Positions 9,785 to 25,254 of a stretch of DNA of 64,000 bases are shown here, one piece after another. Positions within the stretch are counted from its first letter, which is position 1, and every line of letters begins with the position of its first letter. The stretch spans positions 1,058,299 to 1,122,298 of the forward strand of contig NZ_OZ026539.1 of NCBI RefSeq assembly GCF_964020195.1, written 5' to 3'. The notes under the pieces were generated by a model. That model was given only the letters and a program-made list of their open reading frames with translations. It had not been told where the DNA came from and made no database searches. This DNA is from Spiroplasma endosymbiont of Lasioglossum villosulum (lineage in GTDB: Bacteria; Bacillota_I; Bacilli_A; Mycoplasmatales; VBWQ01). Position numbers and translations under genes: made by a program.

Positions 9785-10528
9785 TTATTGATAATTTCCT
9801 AACAAAGAATAATTCATTATTCTAATATAAAAATTAAAATTAGTTTGTTCTAAGCGCATAGCGCATTTAACCAATTCATCTAAAATTATCAACTTATTAG
9901 TAAATAAAGTTTCATATGAAAAAAAAGCTTTTAAATTTAAATCAGTACTATCTTTTGTCAGCAATGTTTTTCTAGTTTCTAAATCCAACAAATAAAATAA
10001 CATTAATAAACTTCCAAACTCATAATTATTTTTTATGTTTGTTTCATTCTTAGTTAAATTAATAAAAATATTACCACTAATATTTACCAATCTTTTAATT
10101 ATTAGCAAACTTTCTTTTTTCAAATTAGAATTATTTATCAAAAAATCAGGTAATACTACTTTTGAAGTATCATCAAACCAAACTTTTATTTGATCTTTAC
10201 ATCCAAGTAATAATAAAAGTTCCTTGGCATTTTGATAATCATCTAACTGTTTTTCTTGACGCTTAAAAGTAGGAATTAAAGCAGAAATAGTTAATATAAA
10301 ATTTGCAACTAATCTTAAATATTCTTTATAAGAAATTTTATTGAAATATAAATAAACACTTATTATTTTCATAAACATTAAATTTTGATTACTATTAAAT
10401 ATTAAGTTATAAGTATTACGATAATCTTTTGCTTTTAAATGACCTAATTTTTTTTTAATTTCGCGCTTAAAAAAATAATTACTTTTTAAAAGCAAAAGAT
10501 GGTTAAATAATCGATATTCGGGAATCAT
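9785..10528 (-). CDS. hypothetical protein, helical (247 aa)
   Basis: Open reading frame from ATG 10528 to TAA 9785-9787, no TGA codons needed as sense. The protein is predicted mostly helical and basic at the N-terminus (FFKREIKKKLGHLKAK), without obvious membrane or secretion signals. It ends 16 bp before the esterase start, so the two probably form an operon. I do not recognise a family. Confidence 0.65.
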   Translation of the reverse strand: MIPEYRLFNHLLLLKSNYFFKREIKKKLGHLKAKDYRNTYNLIFNSNQNLMFMKIISVYLYFNKISYKEYLRLVANFILTISALIPTFKRQEKQLDDYQNAKELLLLLGCKDQIKVWFDDTSKVVLPDFLINNSNLKKESLLIIKRLVNISGNIFINLTKNETNIKNNYEFGSLLMLFYLLDLETRKTLLTKDSTDLNLKAFFSYETLFTNKLIILDELVKCAMRLEQTNFNFYIRIMNYSLLGNYQ

Positions 10529-10676
10529 TTTTTACTTCCAATCTAATTATATATTTTTAAATTTAATCTTAAAATAATTATAACATTGAAATAAATAAGT
10601 AACATTATGTACTTATTTATTATATTTAATTGCCAATAATATCATTGATAATTAATTATATTTAATATATAAATTT

Positions 10677-10704
10677 AAAAAGTTATTTTAAATAATAACT
10701 TTTT
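10677..10704 (-). terminator. hairpin terminator after coiled-coil gene B
   Basis: Perfect arms AAAAAGTTATT / AATAACTTTTT with a 6-base centre, 31 bp beyond the stop of the 10735-11805 gene. Confidence 0.8.
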
Positions 10705-10734
10705 AAATCCATTCTTAACTAAAATCTTTTTTTC

Positions 10735-11805
10735 TTATAAATAATTTATTAATCTCAAAGAAGAACTTAATTTTTCTTCTGCTTTATCTTCATTTGGCAA
10801 ACTAAAACAAGATTGATTTTTTTCAATATCTGTTTCAAAACCAAGATCACTATATTGACTATTAACTCTTGAAATTAATTCTTTTTTACTAGAAAAAGGA
10901 TTATTTTCATCAAATTGCTTTGATATTTCATTTTCTGAAATTAAATTTAATTTATCAAAAATTTCTTCATTTTTTTCATTTGTAATTTTATTAATCAAAC
11001 TGACTTGTAAATTAATAATATTTTCAAAAATATTTAATTTTAAAACTTTAAGTGGTTTAATATTTTTTTCATTTTCATTTATTTCTTCTCTTAAATTTCT
11101 TGTTTTCAATTTTATTTCTTTAATTTCTTTATTAACTTTTTTGTTTCTAACATATTTAAAAATACCAAAACTAATAGTATTTACAAAAGTTATTTGTCAA
11201 TTTTTTTCTGCTTTTTTTTCTCTTAAATCTTGAATATCACGTTCAAGTAAATCAATTTTATCTAATATTTCTTTATTTTTTTCTTCAAAATCAAATATTT
11301 TTTGTTCTAAATCCTTAATTTGAATTGCTGAGAAACTAATACTATCAAATAATTCTGTATCACCATCTTCTTCAAAAGGATTTTTCTTAGATGGATATAT
11401 AGAATGTTCTAATTCTTCAAAGTTTTTATTTTTTAAAATAAAATCTAATTGTTCAAATATTTCTTTATATCTCTTAACTTTATTTTCATATAACTGACCT
11501 TGTAAATCAATAATTTCTTTTAAAATATTTAATTTTGAATTTTTAAATGGTTGTGCATTTTTTTCATTTTCATCAATTTCTTCTATTAAAGTTTTTATAT
11601 TTAATTCTGTTTTTTTAATTTGTTTATTAATATTTGAAAATAGTTGTATTTTTTTTGATTTTTTTAATTTTTTTAAACGTTTAATTTTATTTTCTAAAGA
11701 TTCAATTTGCTCAACTATTTCTTCACTTTTTTTCTCAATAAAAAATATTTCTTTATCCAATTCTTCTTTTGCTTTTTTTAATATATTAATTTTTTCGATT
11801 AACAT
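10735..11805 (-). CDS. coiled-coil protein with leader hairpin (gene B)
   Basis: 356 aa, one frame if the TGA at 11197-11199 is Trp. Residues 1-200 are a long charged coiled coil (MLIEKINILKKAKEELDKEI...). A less polar segment near 203-220 (WQITFVNTISFGIFKYV) is followed by a second helical region and an acidic, Ser-rich tail. The segment SFGIFKY...NKKVNKEIKEIK is shared with the neighbouring gene 11960-12958. Its own leader hairpin lies upstream (11831-11862) and its own terminator follows. No signal peptide. Unknown family; a tandem paralogue of the next gene and a candidate host-interaction protein only by analogy. Confidence 0.75.
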
Positions 11806-11830
11806 TTTTTTCTCCTTTAAAAATTAAAAA

Positions 11831-11902
11831 AACCCATTTACTTATAAATAAAGCAATAGGTTAAAAACTATATTTAGTTTATAAATTAAATTATACTTAC
11901 TT
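11831..11902 (-). promoter_or_regulatory. leader module B
   Basis: Read on the minus strand: TATAAT near 11899, an AAACTAAATATAGTTT imperfect palindrome, then hairpin 11831-11862 with arms AACCTATT-CTTT / AAGT-AATGGGTT (a G-T pair replaces G-C) and a T-run. AAAGGAG and ATG 11805 follow. Confidence 0.75.
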
Positions 11903-11949
11903 TTTTATTTTTAATTATTATTTTTATTTTTTTCACTAATATGTTTTAA

Positions 11950-11983
11950 AAAAAGTATTTTAACTAGTTAAAATACTTTTTTG
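11950..11983. terminator. hairpin terminator spanning the stop codon of gene F
   Basis: Arms AAAAGTATTTTAACT / AGTTAAAATACTTTT. The last codons of the 11960-12958 gene (KSILTS-stop) lie inside the left half of the hairpin. Confidence 0.75.
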
Positions 11984-12958
11984 TAAAATAGGAGGTACTG
12001 TAGAAAAACTTTTCGCGAAATTGTTTATTAAATTTTGACTAAAACAACAACTTCCAAATATTTTAGCATCTTCTTCTTCCACTGATTTAGAAAGTACTTC
12101 AATATCACTGCCGTCATCATCTTCATTAAAACCACTATCTTTACTTAAAAATATATCATCTTCTTGCTCGGATTCAGAAAGTACTTCAATATCACTATCA
12201 TCATCATTAAAATTTAATTTATTAACAGTAACATCTACTTCTATTTCTTCACTAAAGATACTTTTTTTATTTAAAGATATTTTTAAAATATCATCTTTTT
12301 TCTCAGATTCAGAAAGTACTTCAATATGACTATCATCATCACTATTATATCCAGAAGAATTTTGTTCTAATGAAGAATCATTATTAATAGGATCTACTAT
12401 TTTTGCTATTTGATTTTTTAAATTATCTAACTGTTGAAAAAATTCTTTATTAATTTTAATTAATCGATTGTTAACAAAAAATAAGTTTTTTAAAAGAATA
12501 TTAGTTTTTTTAATAATTTTTAATTTTTGAATTTTTAACAATTTAATAATATTTTTATTATTATTTATCGTTTGTTTCAAACATTCTCTCTTAATTTTTA
12601 TTTCTTTAATTTGCTTATCAATATTTTTGTTTTTATAATATTTAAAAATACCAAAAGTAAATACATTTAAAAAAGTTAGTTTTCAATTTTTTTGGTTTTT
12701 TTGTTTTTCTAAAACTTTAATATTTTTTTCTAATACTTTAATTTCTCCTATTAATTTTATATTTTTATCTTCTTCATCAAATATTTGTCCAGTTAATTCA
12801 TTGATTTCTTCATCTAATGTAAAAAATTCCTCCTCTTCGATTAATGAAATATTTAATTTTAATTCTGTATTTTTTTTATCAATATAAGATATTTTTTCAT
12901 CTAATTTATTAATTTCTTTATCTAATAGTAAAAAAGATTCTTCTTTAGTTAATGGCAT
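11960..12958 (-). CDS. coiled-coil protein with acidic repeats (gene F)
   Basis: 332 aa, continuous when TGA 12683-12685 is Trp. An N-terminal coiled coil (residues 1-90) leads to WKLTFLNVFTFGIFKYYKNK, the block shared with gene B, and a second helical part. An acidic tail carries three copies of an IEVLSESE-like unit separated by Asp-rich linkers and ends in a Cys pair (GSCCF). It has leader hairpin F upstream and a terminator overlapping its stop, so it is a self-contained unit in tandem with gene B. Unknown function. The acidic repeats are reminiscent of eukaryotic-type linear motifs, which is a resemblance and not evidence. Confidence 0.75.
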
Positions 12959-12984
12959 ATATACTTCTCCTTTTTAAAAACAAA

Positions 12985-13050
12985 AGAACCCATTTGCTTT
13001 AAAAAAACAATGGATAAAAACTTATATTAAGTTTATTAAAGTATATTATA
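12985..13050 (-). promoter_or_regulatory. leader module F
   Basis: Minus strand: GTATAAT near 13045-13050, palindrome AAACTT-AATAT-AAGTTT, then hairpin 12988-13014 (ATCCATTG... / ...AAATGGGTT, the least paired of the clear copies), then AAGGAGA and ATG 12958. Confidence 0.7.
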
Positions 13051-13205
13051 CTTTATTTTTTTATTTTTTAACTATTAATTTTTAAAAAATAGTTACATTG
13101 AACAAAAATATTACATTATAACATAAAAAATATCTTTAAAATAAGATAATATATTTATATTAGAAATATAGTTATTAACTAAATTCAATCATATACTAGT
13201 TATAA

Positions 13206-13610
13206 TTACTTATTTATTTTATCTAAAACACCATTAATGTATTTATAAGCATCATTTGGACAATAAACTTTAGTTATAATAATAGCTTCATTAATAATAA
13301 TTTTTTTATCTGTTTTAGTATGGACAATTTCATACACTGCTAAAATTAAAATTGCTTGTTCAATTGGTTTTAAATTTTCAAAATCTCATCCTTGTTTTAA
13401 ATTTTTATTAATTAAATCTATTAAATCATATTCATAATCAATTATTTTATTTAATATCTCACATTGTTCAGTAATTAAACTCTTACCTTCTTCTTCAAAA
13501 AGAAATTGTTTAAATGCTTGTTGTGATTGACCTTCAAGGAAATATTGATATAATACTTCCATCATGCCAATTCTTTTATGATGCTGGGTTATCTTCTTTT
13601 GTTCTTGCAT
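13206..13610 (-). CDS. nusB: transcription antitermination factor NusB
   Basis: 134 aa, typical NusB length. The N-terminus HHKRIGMMEVLYQYFLEG matches the family's RR..A...LY....G start, and the C-terminus LKPIEQAILILAVYEI...INEAIIITKVYCPNDAYKYINGVLDKI matches the RNA/S10-binding helical half. It binds boxA RNA with NusE in antitermination and rRNA processing. It overlaps the yqhY-like gene by 35 nt and is the last gene of the pepP-efp-yqhY-nusB run, the same order as in Bacillus relatives. Confidence 0.9.
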
Positions 13611-13947
13611 TGTTGATTTCTACTTCCTTAGTTTTAGCAATAAATATTATATGAATATTTAATAAAAATAAATTTAAAGCTGATTCAGTACGTCTTAAAA
13701 TTAAATTATTAATTTTATTTTTTAAATTTACTAAATCTTCATTTGGATTAACAATTAATTTTATTCGCACAACAATATTATTATTAATAGCAGTAATATC
13801 ATTTGTTTCTAACATTAGAACTTCAACATCTTCTAATGTTAATTGATAGTAGTTATCATTAATTAATAACATATAAATAAATTTTTTAATAACTAACGAA
13901 GATAATTTTAATGTTCCAACTTTACTTTCTTCAATAAGTATTTCCAT
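13576..13947 (-). CDS. Asp23/Gls24-family protein (YqhY-like)
   Basis: 123 aa. KVGTLKLSSLVIKKFIYMLLI...LTLEDVEVLML and IVVRIKLIVNPNEDLVNLKNKINNLI follow the family pattern (G-x-I-x-I-s..V-i..., then paired strands and a helix). Start chosen at ATG 13947, 7 bp after AAAGGTG; a GTG nine bases upstream would remove the spacing. It lies between efp and nusB as yqhY does in Firmicutes. In B. subtilis YqhY is linked to fatty-acid (ACC) control, a function that cannot be assumed here. Confidence 0.8.
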   Translation of the reverse strand: MEILIEESKVGTLKLSSLVIKKFIYMLLINDNYYQLTLEDVEVLMLETNDITAINNNIVVRIKLIVNPNEDLVNLKNKINNLILRRTESALNLFLLNIHIIFIAKTKEVEINNARTKEDNPAS

Positions 13948-13961
13948 AATATTCACCTTTC

Positions 13962-14525
13962 TTAAGCGCGAGTTTTGTATTTCCCTTCATCTGTACTTAC
14001 TACAATTTTATCACCATTATTAATAAACATTGGTACTTGTAATTGTAAACCAGTTTCTAAAATAGCTGTTTTTGTCGTATTAGAAACACTATTTCCCTTG
14101 ACTCCTGGTGGAGCATCAACAACCGCTAATACTACCGAAGGAGGTAAATCAATACCTAATATTTCTAAATTTTTATAAACCCTTAATGATACTTCATTAC
14201 CAGGAACTAAAAATTTTTTTTCTCATGATAAGCGTGATTGATCAATCCTAATTTCATTATAATCTTCATTATCCATAAAAACTGAATACATACCATCATC
14301 ATAACTATAAATTGCTGGTCGTTTATCAATAATAGCTGGATAAACTGTATCACCACCGGTAAAAGTAATACTAATAATAGCTTGTGTCCTTAAATTTTTT
14401 GCTTTTACCTTCACATGCGCTTGTCCACGTCCACTTTTAGAATGTGCTGATTCAATAACTATTAAAATATCAGTTTTATTATGTAAAAAAGTAATTCCTG
14501 GTTTAAAATCATTAACGTTAATCAT
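13962..14525 (-). CDS. efp: elongation factor P
   Basis: 187 aa, the standard length. The N-terminal KOW-like domain has MINVNDFKPGITFLHN and the loop SAHSKSGRGQAHVKVKAKN; EF-Ps usually carry the modifiable residue in this loop, here S/K-G-R-G. The C-terminus has LPPSVVLAVVDAPPGVKGNSVSNTTKTAILETG, the family signature. It relieves ribosome stalling at polyproline stretches. ATG 14525 is preceded by AAAGGA; an in-frame ATG at 14546 is less likely. Three bases separate it from the pepP stop, so it is cotranscribed. Confidence 0.93.
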
Positions 14526-14527
14526 TT

Positions 14528-15604
14528 TTATTTTTTTTCCTTTCAAATGTCAATTTCACGAGATGATTTTGTTAAAATTTGATAACCATCTTTGGTAACT
14601 AAAATATCATCTTCAATTCTAACACCACCTAAATTAGGAATATAAATACCTGGTTCAACAGTAATAACCATTCCCGGAACTAAAATAGTAGATTCATTTT
14701 TAATAACTCAAGGTGATTCATGAATTTCAATACCAAGTCCATGACCAGTACCATGAGTAAAATATTGTTCATAACCCTTTTCTTTAATATATTCTCTACA
14801 AATCTTATCAATTTCACCAATAGCTATACCTGATTTTACAGCCTTAATTCCTGCCATTTGTGCTGATTTAACTATTTCATGAATTTCAATTAATTTTGGA
14901 TTAACTTTACCAATCGCAAAAGTTCTAGTCATATCTGAACAAAAACCTTCATATACACAACCAAAATCACAAGTAATTAACTCATTATTGCCAATTTTTT
15001 TATTACTAGCTTTACCATGAGGCATTGCTCCTCTTTCTCCAGAAGCAACAATAGTATCAAATGATGCTTTTGTTGCACCATTTTTAACAAATGAACGTAA
15101 TATTATATCTTCAACATCTTTTTCACTAACACCAGGTCGGATAAAGCTTAAAACTTCATTAAAAGCCAAATCACCAATAGCACAAGCTTTTGCAATTCGT
15201 GCAATTTCGATTTCATCTTTAATCATTCTTAATGAACTAACATAAATTGGAACAAATTCAATATCTTTAATTTCTTGCTTTCAACTTTCTAATTGAGCAA
15301 TAGTAATATATTCTGCTTCAAAACCAATTTTTTTAATTTTTTGTGATTTTAATAAATCTTTCAACGAAGAAAAAATATTACTAAATTGAATGCATTTAAC
15401 ATTTTTGGCATTTTCTTTTCCCTCAGTAATATATCTTCCATCTAATAATAAATTTGCATCATTTTTGCTAATCAATAAATAACCTAACGTTGAAATAAAA
15501 TCACTATATCAAAAGCGATTTTCGGAAGAGTAAAATAACATAGCATCTATTTTATTTTTGGTTAATATTGTTTCAATAATTTCTTTTTTATTTAAATTTT
15601 TCAT
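14528..15604 (-). CDS. pepP: Xaa-Pro aminopeptidase (M24 family)
   Basis: 358 aa. The N-terminal creatinase-like domain is followed by the pita-bread domain with metal ligands: [18 protein letters not shown] (two Asp), [16 protein letters not shown] (His), and two late Glu in [10 protein letters not shown] and [12 protein letters not shown]. The order and spacing are those of an M24B aminopeptidase P. It removes N-terminal residues preceding proline in peptide recycling. First gene of the pepP-efp-yqhY-nusB run. Confidence 0.9.
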
Positions 15605-15687
15605 TTTAAATTCAATCCTTTTAATAAATCATTAATTAATAACTAAGTATATTGTACTGCAAATTAAAGAAAAGAAATAAGTTTTAC

Positions 15688-15837
15688 TTATTTCTTTTCT
15701 TTATGTAGTGTATGTTGATTACAACGAGAACAATGTTTTTTTGTTTCTAATTTTTCAGGCTTAGTTTTTTTATTACGATCAGCAATATAATTTTCTTCTT
15801 TGCAAACTTCACATCTTAAAGTTAATCCATCACGCAT
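15688..15837 (-). CDS. rpmG: 50S ribosomal protein L33
   Basis: 49 aa with two CxxC pairs (CEVC, CSRC) and the L33 pattern [18 protein letters not shown]...[22 protein letters not shown] 15837 has AAGGAGG. This is the zinc-containing form. Confidence 0.92.
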   Translation of the reverse strand: MRDGLTLRCEVCKEENYIADRNKKTKPEKLETKKHCSRCNQHTLHKEKK

Positions 15838-16010
15838 TGTGCGCCTCCTTAATAATAATTGAGTTATATACAATACAATATTATTGCATAATTAAATAGT
15901 TAGTTCAATTAAATAAAAGAATTATTTTTAAACTTCCTTATATGAAAAAATGTTACTAATATTAAAAATACAAAATATCAGTAACTAGGTAATTATTTAA
16001 ATAATATTAT

Positions 16011-16799
16011 TTAAAATACTTGATATCAATATAAGTCATCAGTTTTATACTGTGTAAAAATACTAACTGTTTTATTATATCTATTAATTTCGCCATTCAT
16101 TCCATCAGGAATACTTTTAGTATTAACTTCTAAATTCTCAATTTTGTTTATATTTGAATCAATATTAAGAACATAATTTGGATTATTTAATGTTTTAACG
16201 AAAAAATTAGTTGAAGATTTACCCTTATTTTCTTGATTATTTAATAATTTTATTTCACTTATTTCATTAGTTAAATTTATTGTTTTTAATACAACTAATT
16301 CATTTTCAGAATTAAGATTTCTCTCAATTATTCTAACTGTCATTTTTTGTTGTCGATCAAATAAAAGTAATAATTGACTATTAATATTCAATAAATCATA
16401 ATCATCAGAAATTTCAAAATTATATTTTCCTTTAATAACTTGACCTGATGAATCAATAATTTGAATATTTTTACTATCTTCTTTTAAAATATATGTTTTA
16501 CTATTTAATCTAATAATATCAATTCCATAAAGATCTAATTCAGAATATGTATTACTTACATAATCATAAATTAATACTTGATTATTATCATCTTTAATTA
16601 CTCAAACTTCTCTATTAGTTTTAAAAAAATATTTTGCTGTTCACGATAATTTATTAATAGTAAAATCGGAATTACTTACTAAAAGACTATAGTCTCCATT
16701 ATCTGAGTTAATAATAACTTCATCATCACGAATATAGTTAATTTCTTTTATTGTATGAAATAAAGAAACAAATTTTAAAATATACTTATCAAATAACTT
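16011..16799 (-). pseudogene. leader-type gene K, start lost
   Basis: The frame is open from 16799 (just after TAG) to TAA 16011-16013, about 260 residues, strand-rich, with repeated short units such as VWVIKDDNNQVLIYDY and SKNIQIIDSSGQVIKGKY that suggest a beta-propeller-like or repeat protein. No ATG, GTG or TTG lies near the 5' end. A second frame just upstream reads as a plausible N-terminal extension but joins only through a frameshift. The hairpin at 16835-16865 is of the leader type. Function unknown; probably decayed at the 5' end. Confidence 0.55.
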
Positions 16800-16834
16800 C
16801 TATTTACAATTAATTTATTTTCATAAAATTAATA

Positions 16835-16865
16835 AATCCATTACTTAAAACTAAAGTAATGGATT
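16835..16865 (-). promoter_or_regulatory. leader-type hairpin K (or FNT terminator)
   Basis: Perfect 12-bp arms AATCCATTACTT / AAGTAATGGATT. On the minus strand it follows TTTAATATAAAAATT, as in the other leaders, and precedes gene K. It lies 28 bp after the FNT stop, so it could equally be that gene's terminator. Confidence 0.55.
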
Positions 16866-16892
16866 AATTTTTATATTAAACTAATAATATAT

Positions 16893-17720
16893 TTATAATG
16901 TTATTTTTGGTAATTCTTTTCTAAAGATTAAATAATACATACCAGGTAATAAAATACCACCACCAATAAAATTACCAAATAAGGTTGGAAGTTGTACTTG
17001 ATAACCAAATTGTAAAAAGTCATTAAATCCACTATGAATTCCATAAATATTAAATAAAGGCCCTAATCCTCAAACATAAGAATTTGCTACAACGTGAGAA
17101 AAACCAGATAAGGCAAAAACCATAATTACTAATCCTATTAATAAAAATTTAGCAGTAGATAAACGAGTGGCATGAGAAATATAAACACTTCCTGCTACTA
17201 AAAAATTACATAATATACCACTAAAAAAGGCTTTTCATCAAGACATTACTAATTTATGATTAAAAATACTAACAGCATTATCCAAAAAAGCTTGATTATC
17301 AAAAAAGCCTGCTCATCATGTAAATAATGAAAGAATAAAACAACCTATAAAATTACCAATTAATACTACTAGTAAGTTAATTAACATTCTTGTTAACTTA
17401 ACTTGTTTTTTTATTAATGGCATAAATATCATGGAATTAGAAGTAAAAAGTTCACCACCCATAAAGACAATCATAGTAATTGCTAAAGTAAAAATAAAAC
17501 CAAATGTTAAATTTTTAATACCATTATCACTTAATCCTCTACTACCAAAAATAGCCGCAATATAAGCAATACCAACAAAAAATCCAGCCGCAATACCCAT
17601 TAAAAAAGTTTTTAATAACGGACTTTCTGCTTTCTTTAATGCATACTTATAAACAGCAATATAAGTTTCAATACTTGTTAATGTTTCTTCATTATTGATA
17701 TTTTCTACACTTGTATTCAC
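16893..17720 (-). CDS. formate/nitrite transporter family channel
   Basis: 275 aa, about six transmembrane helices. FNT hallmarks: KTFLMGIAAGFFVGIAYIAA near residues 37-56, FMGGELFTSNSMIF (the family's G-x-E-L-F-T-x-N motif), WKAFFSGILCNFLVAGSVYIS and GFSHVVANSY. FNT channels conduct formate, nitrite or lactate; with ldh directly upstream on the same strand, lactate or formate export is plausible but not shown. TGA-coded Trp residues are common. The stop is followed by the hairpin at 16835-16865. Confidence 0.9.
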
Positions 17721-17740
17721 GAATAAACTACTCCTATCTT

Positions 17741-18691
17741 TTATTTAATAGCAGCAAAAACTGTTTCTAAAGTTTCTTTAATAATTGCACAAGATTTATC
17801 AAATGCCGTTTGCTCTTCTTTCGTTAATGGTAACTGAACTACTCTTTTTCAACCTTTTTCGTAAAGTATTGTTGGTACACCAATATAAAAACCTTGCTGT
17901 CCATATTCTCCCTGTAAATAAGCACCTGCTACTAAAACGTGATTTTGTCCTTCAAGGATATTTCTTACTAATAATGCCAATGCTGCACCAATACCATAAA
18001 AAGTTGCACGCTTTAATTTAATAATTTTATAAGCTCTTTGTGCTACTTCTTTTCTTAATTCTTCTAAATCTTTTTCTTTAATTCTACCTTCAGTAATTTG
18101 TTGATAAATAGTTTTATTACCTACCGAAACCGAACTTCAAGGAATCATTGAAGAATCACCATGTTCACCAATTACATAAGCAGCAACTGACTTTGGATTA
18201 ACTGCAATTTTTTCTCCAATTAAATATTGTAAACGTAAGGTATCTAAAATTGTACCAGAACCTAATACTTGATGATAATCAAATTGTGTAATTTTTTGAT
18301 AAACAGTTGTCATAATATCAACAGGATTAGATGCAATAATAGTAACACCTTTAAATCCTGATTTTTTAATTTCTAAAGCAATGCTCTTCATAATTTTGGC
18401 ATTATCTGCTACCATATTTAATCTTGTTTCACCATCTTTTTGTGGTCTTCCGGCAGTAATAACAATAATATCAGCATCTTTACAATCGCTGTAATTTCCC
18501 GCCTTAATTGAAATAAAAGGATGATCTAAAGCTGCTTGACAATCAGCAAAATCAATCGCATTACCTTCAGCTATACCTTCAAAAGCATCAATTAATACAT
18601 ATTCTTGGGCTAAACCTTGATTAATGGCACTGTAAATAAAACTACTACCAACAGCTCCACATCCAACAAGGACAATTTTTCGTTTTGCCAT
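17741..18691 (-). CDS. ldh: L-lactate dehydrogenase
   Basis: 316 aa. A Rossmann start, KIVLVGCGAVGSSFIYS, is followed by ITAGRPQKDGETRLNMVADN (mobile loop with the catalytic Arg region), IIASNPVDIMTT and the catalytic His motif GEHGDSSMIPWSS. It reduces pyruvate to L-lactate, regenerating NAD+ for glycolysis, the main energy route of mollicutes. ATG 18691 follows GGAGGTAAAT. It precedes the FNT gene by 20 bp, and the two are probably cotranscribed. Confidence 0.95.
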
Positions 18692-18891
18692 ATTTACCTC
18701 CATATTTTTTGCATTTCATGTAACAGTACTTTATCCTCGGCACTATTTTAATAACTTACTTTTTAAAATAAAAGTTACAATGATATGTAATATTTTTATT
18801 ATGCTTTTTATATAAGAATGTTAAAAAAATAAAAATCTAATTAACAAGGACAAAAATTTATTACATTTTTATCTTACCACTATTTTAATAA

Positions 18892-18935
18892 AAAAATAAA
18901 ACTTATTTTTTTATTAAAATAAGTTTTATTTTTTC
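18892..18935. terminator. hairpin terminator between gapN and ldh
   Basis: Long AT-rich inverted repeat, arms AAAATAAAACTTATTTT / AAAATAAGTTTTATTTT, immediately downstream of the gapN stop. Confidence 0.7.
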
Positions 18936-18937
18936 TT

Positions 18938-20377
18938 TTAAATTTTTGTTTTTCAATTAATAACAATCCCTTTTGGTCTAGTAAAAGCAAGTAACGAAGG
19001 ACGAATACCTTGTACGCCAAGACCCGAATCCTTAACACCAACAAAAGAAAAGTGATCGGGACCACGTTGTGACTGATCGTTAATATTAACACTTCCAACT
19101 TCTAATAATTTAGCAATACTCATTGCACTATTAATATTAGTAGTAAAAACAGAAGCTTGTAAACCATATTGTGAATCATTTGCAATATTAATTGCTTCTT
19201 TTACTTCATCAAAAATAATAATCGGCAACAATGGTGCAAAAGGTTCTTCTCATGCTAAATTCATTTTTGTTGTTACGTCAGTAATAATAGTTGGTCACAT
19301 TAAATTTTCTTTAAATTTATTACCAACTAAACAATTGGCTCCTTTATCTAAAGCATCTTTAATTAATTTTTTAGCATTATCAACTGTTGGTTGATCAATA
19401 ACAGGAGTAATATCACAATCATCTGTGGGCAAACCAACAGTTAACTTTTCAACTTTTTCTTTTAAAATTGGAATTAATTTGCTACTAATTTTTCTTTGTA
19501 CTAACACTCTTTTAATAGCAGTACAGCGTTGTCCTGAATAACTAAATGCACCTTTAATGATTTTGGTTGCTGTATCTTCAAGATCAGCATCATTAAGCAC
19601 TATTGCTGGATCTTTACCTCCTAATTCTAAAATCAAATCAGCTTTTAAAGATTTCTGTGAAATACGATTACCAACAACAGCACTACCAGTAAAAGAAATA
19701 ACATTAATTGCTTCATTTTCAACTAAACTATCACCAATTTCACTACCTTTACCACTTATAGCATTAAAAACACCATTAGGAATGTTAGCTTCTTTAGCTA
19801 ATTTAGCTAAGTGTAATCCCACCAATGATCCTTGTGTTGCGGGTTTAAAAACAACACTATTACCAGTCACAAGTGCTGGAAATATTTTAGAGACTGATAA
19901 ATTTATCGGATAATTAAAAGGGGAAATAGCAAGAACAATTCCTTTTGGTACGTATTCAAAAACAGCTAATTTGTTCATACTTCCTCAACTATCACCTGTA
20001 TAAGATTCAGGATGAAGACGTAATGCTTCTTGTAAAGTATATTCAATATATTCAACTGTTCTATCAATTTCACTGCAAGCTGCTTTTGTGCCTTTAGCAA
20101 TTTCATTAGTCATTAATTCAGCAAGTATTAATTTATCGTGAATAATTAATTGTTTTCAAGAATTTAAAAAAGAAATTCTTTTTAAAATAGGCATTTGTTC
20201 TCAATTTTTTTGAGCAAATTTTGCAGATTCATATACTTTTTTAATTTCAACTTTAGTTAAGGCAGGAACTTGGCCTGCTATTTTATTAGTGGTGGGATTG
20301 ATAACTGATATTCAATTACCATTTTCATACAAGTCACCATTAATTAGAGATTGATATTTAATAATATTATTTGTCAT
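18938..20377 (-). CDS. gapN: NADP-dependent glyceraldehyde-3-phosphate dehydrogenase
   Basis: 479 aa aldehyde dehydrogenase superfamily member. SPFNYPINLSVSKIFPAL, the general-base Glu in LELGGKDPAIVL, and the catalytic Cys in YSGQRCTAIKRVLV match GapN more closely than other ALDHs. It oxidises G3P directly to 3-phosphoglycerate with NADP+, giving NADPH without ATP; in mollicutes, which lack a full pentose route, it is an important NADPH source. With TGA as Trp the protein gains a short tail and ends at TAA 18938-18940. ATG 20377 has GGAGG upstream. Confidence 0.9.
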
Positions 20378-20535
20378 CTATACTTCCTCCTTAAATCACT
20401 ACCATAATAATTATAGCATTGATATAAGTCATATCCTATTCACTCTTAACTAAAATTATTATTTAAATTTATATTATGAAAATCAAAAAAACTAATTCTT
20501 TAAAAAGTCCATAATTTTCAATAAAAAAGTTTATT

Positions 20536-23052
<2,517 letters not shown>

Positions 23053-23071
23053 TTATAAACTCCTTTTTTTC

Positions 23072-25033
<1,962 letters not shown>

Positions 25034-25201
25034 TTATCATATATTTATTTAAAGATAATGTCAATAAAAGAACTAAATCAATTTTATAATTTAAAGTTAA
25101 AGGTTTCTATACAAAATTTAAGATAATACATTTAAAATAAATATTTAACTAATAATTTTTAATTATTAATAAAACAGCTATAAAAATAAATATAAAAAAA
25201 C

Positions 25202-25232
25202 TATTAACTTTTAAATTAATTAAAAGTTAATA
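25202..25232. repeat. 31-bp palindrome in parE-ankyrin gap
   Basis: Arms TATTAACTTTTAA / TTAAAAGTTAATA in the 354-bp divergent gap. It could be an operator or a terminator; no other strong signal is seen in the gap apart from the leader module at 25240-25330. Confidence 0.5.
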
Positions 25233-25254
25233 TTTGAATCATAAAAAAAATAAA

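Noticed and set aside
19557-19913. 118-aa plus-strand frame inside gapN
   Set aside because: Shadow of gapN codons in the opposite strand; gapN motifs are continuous.
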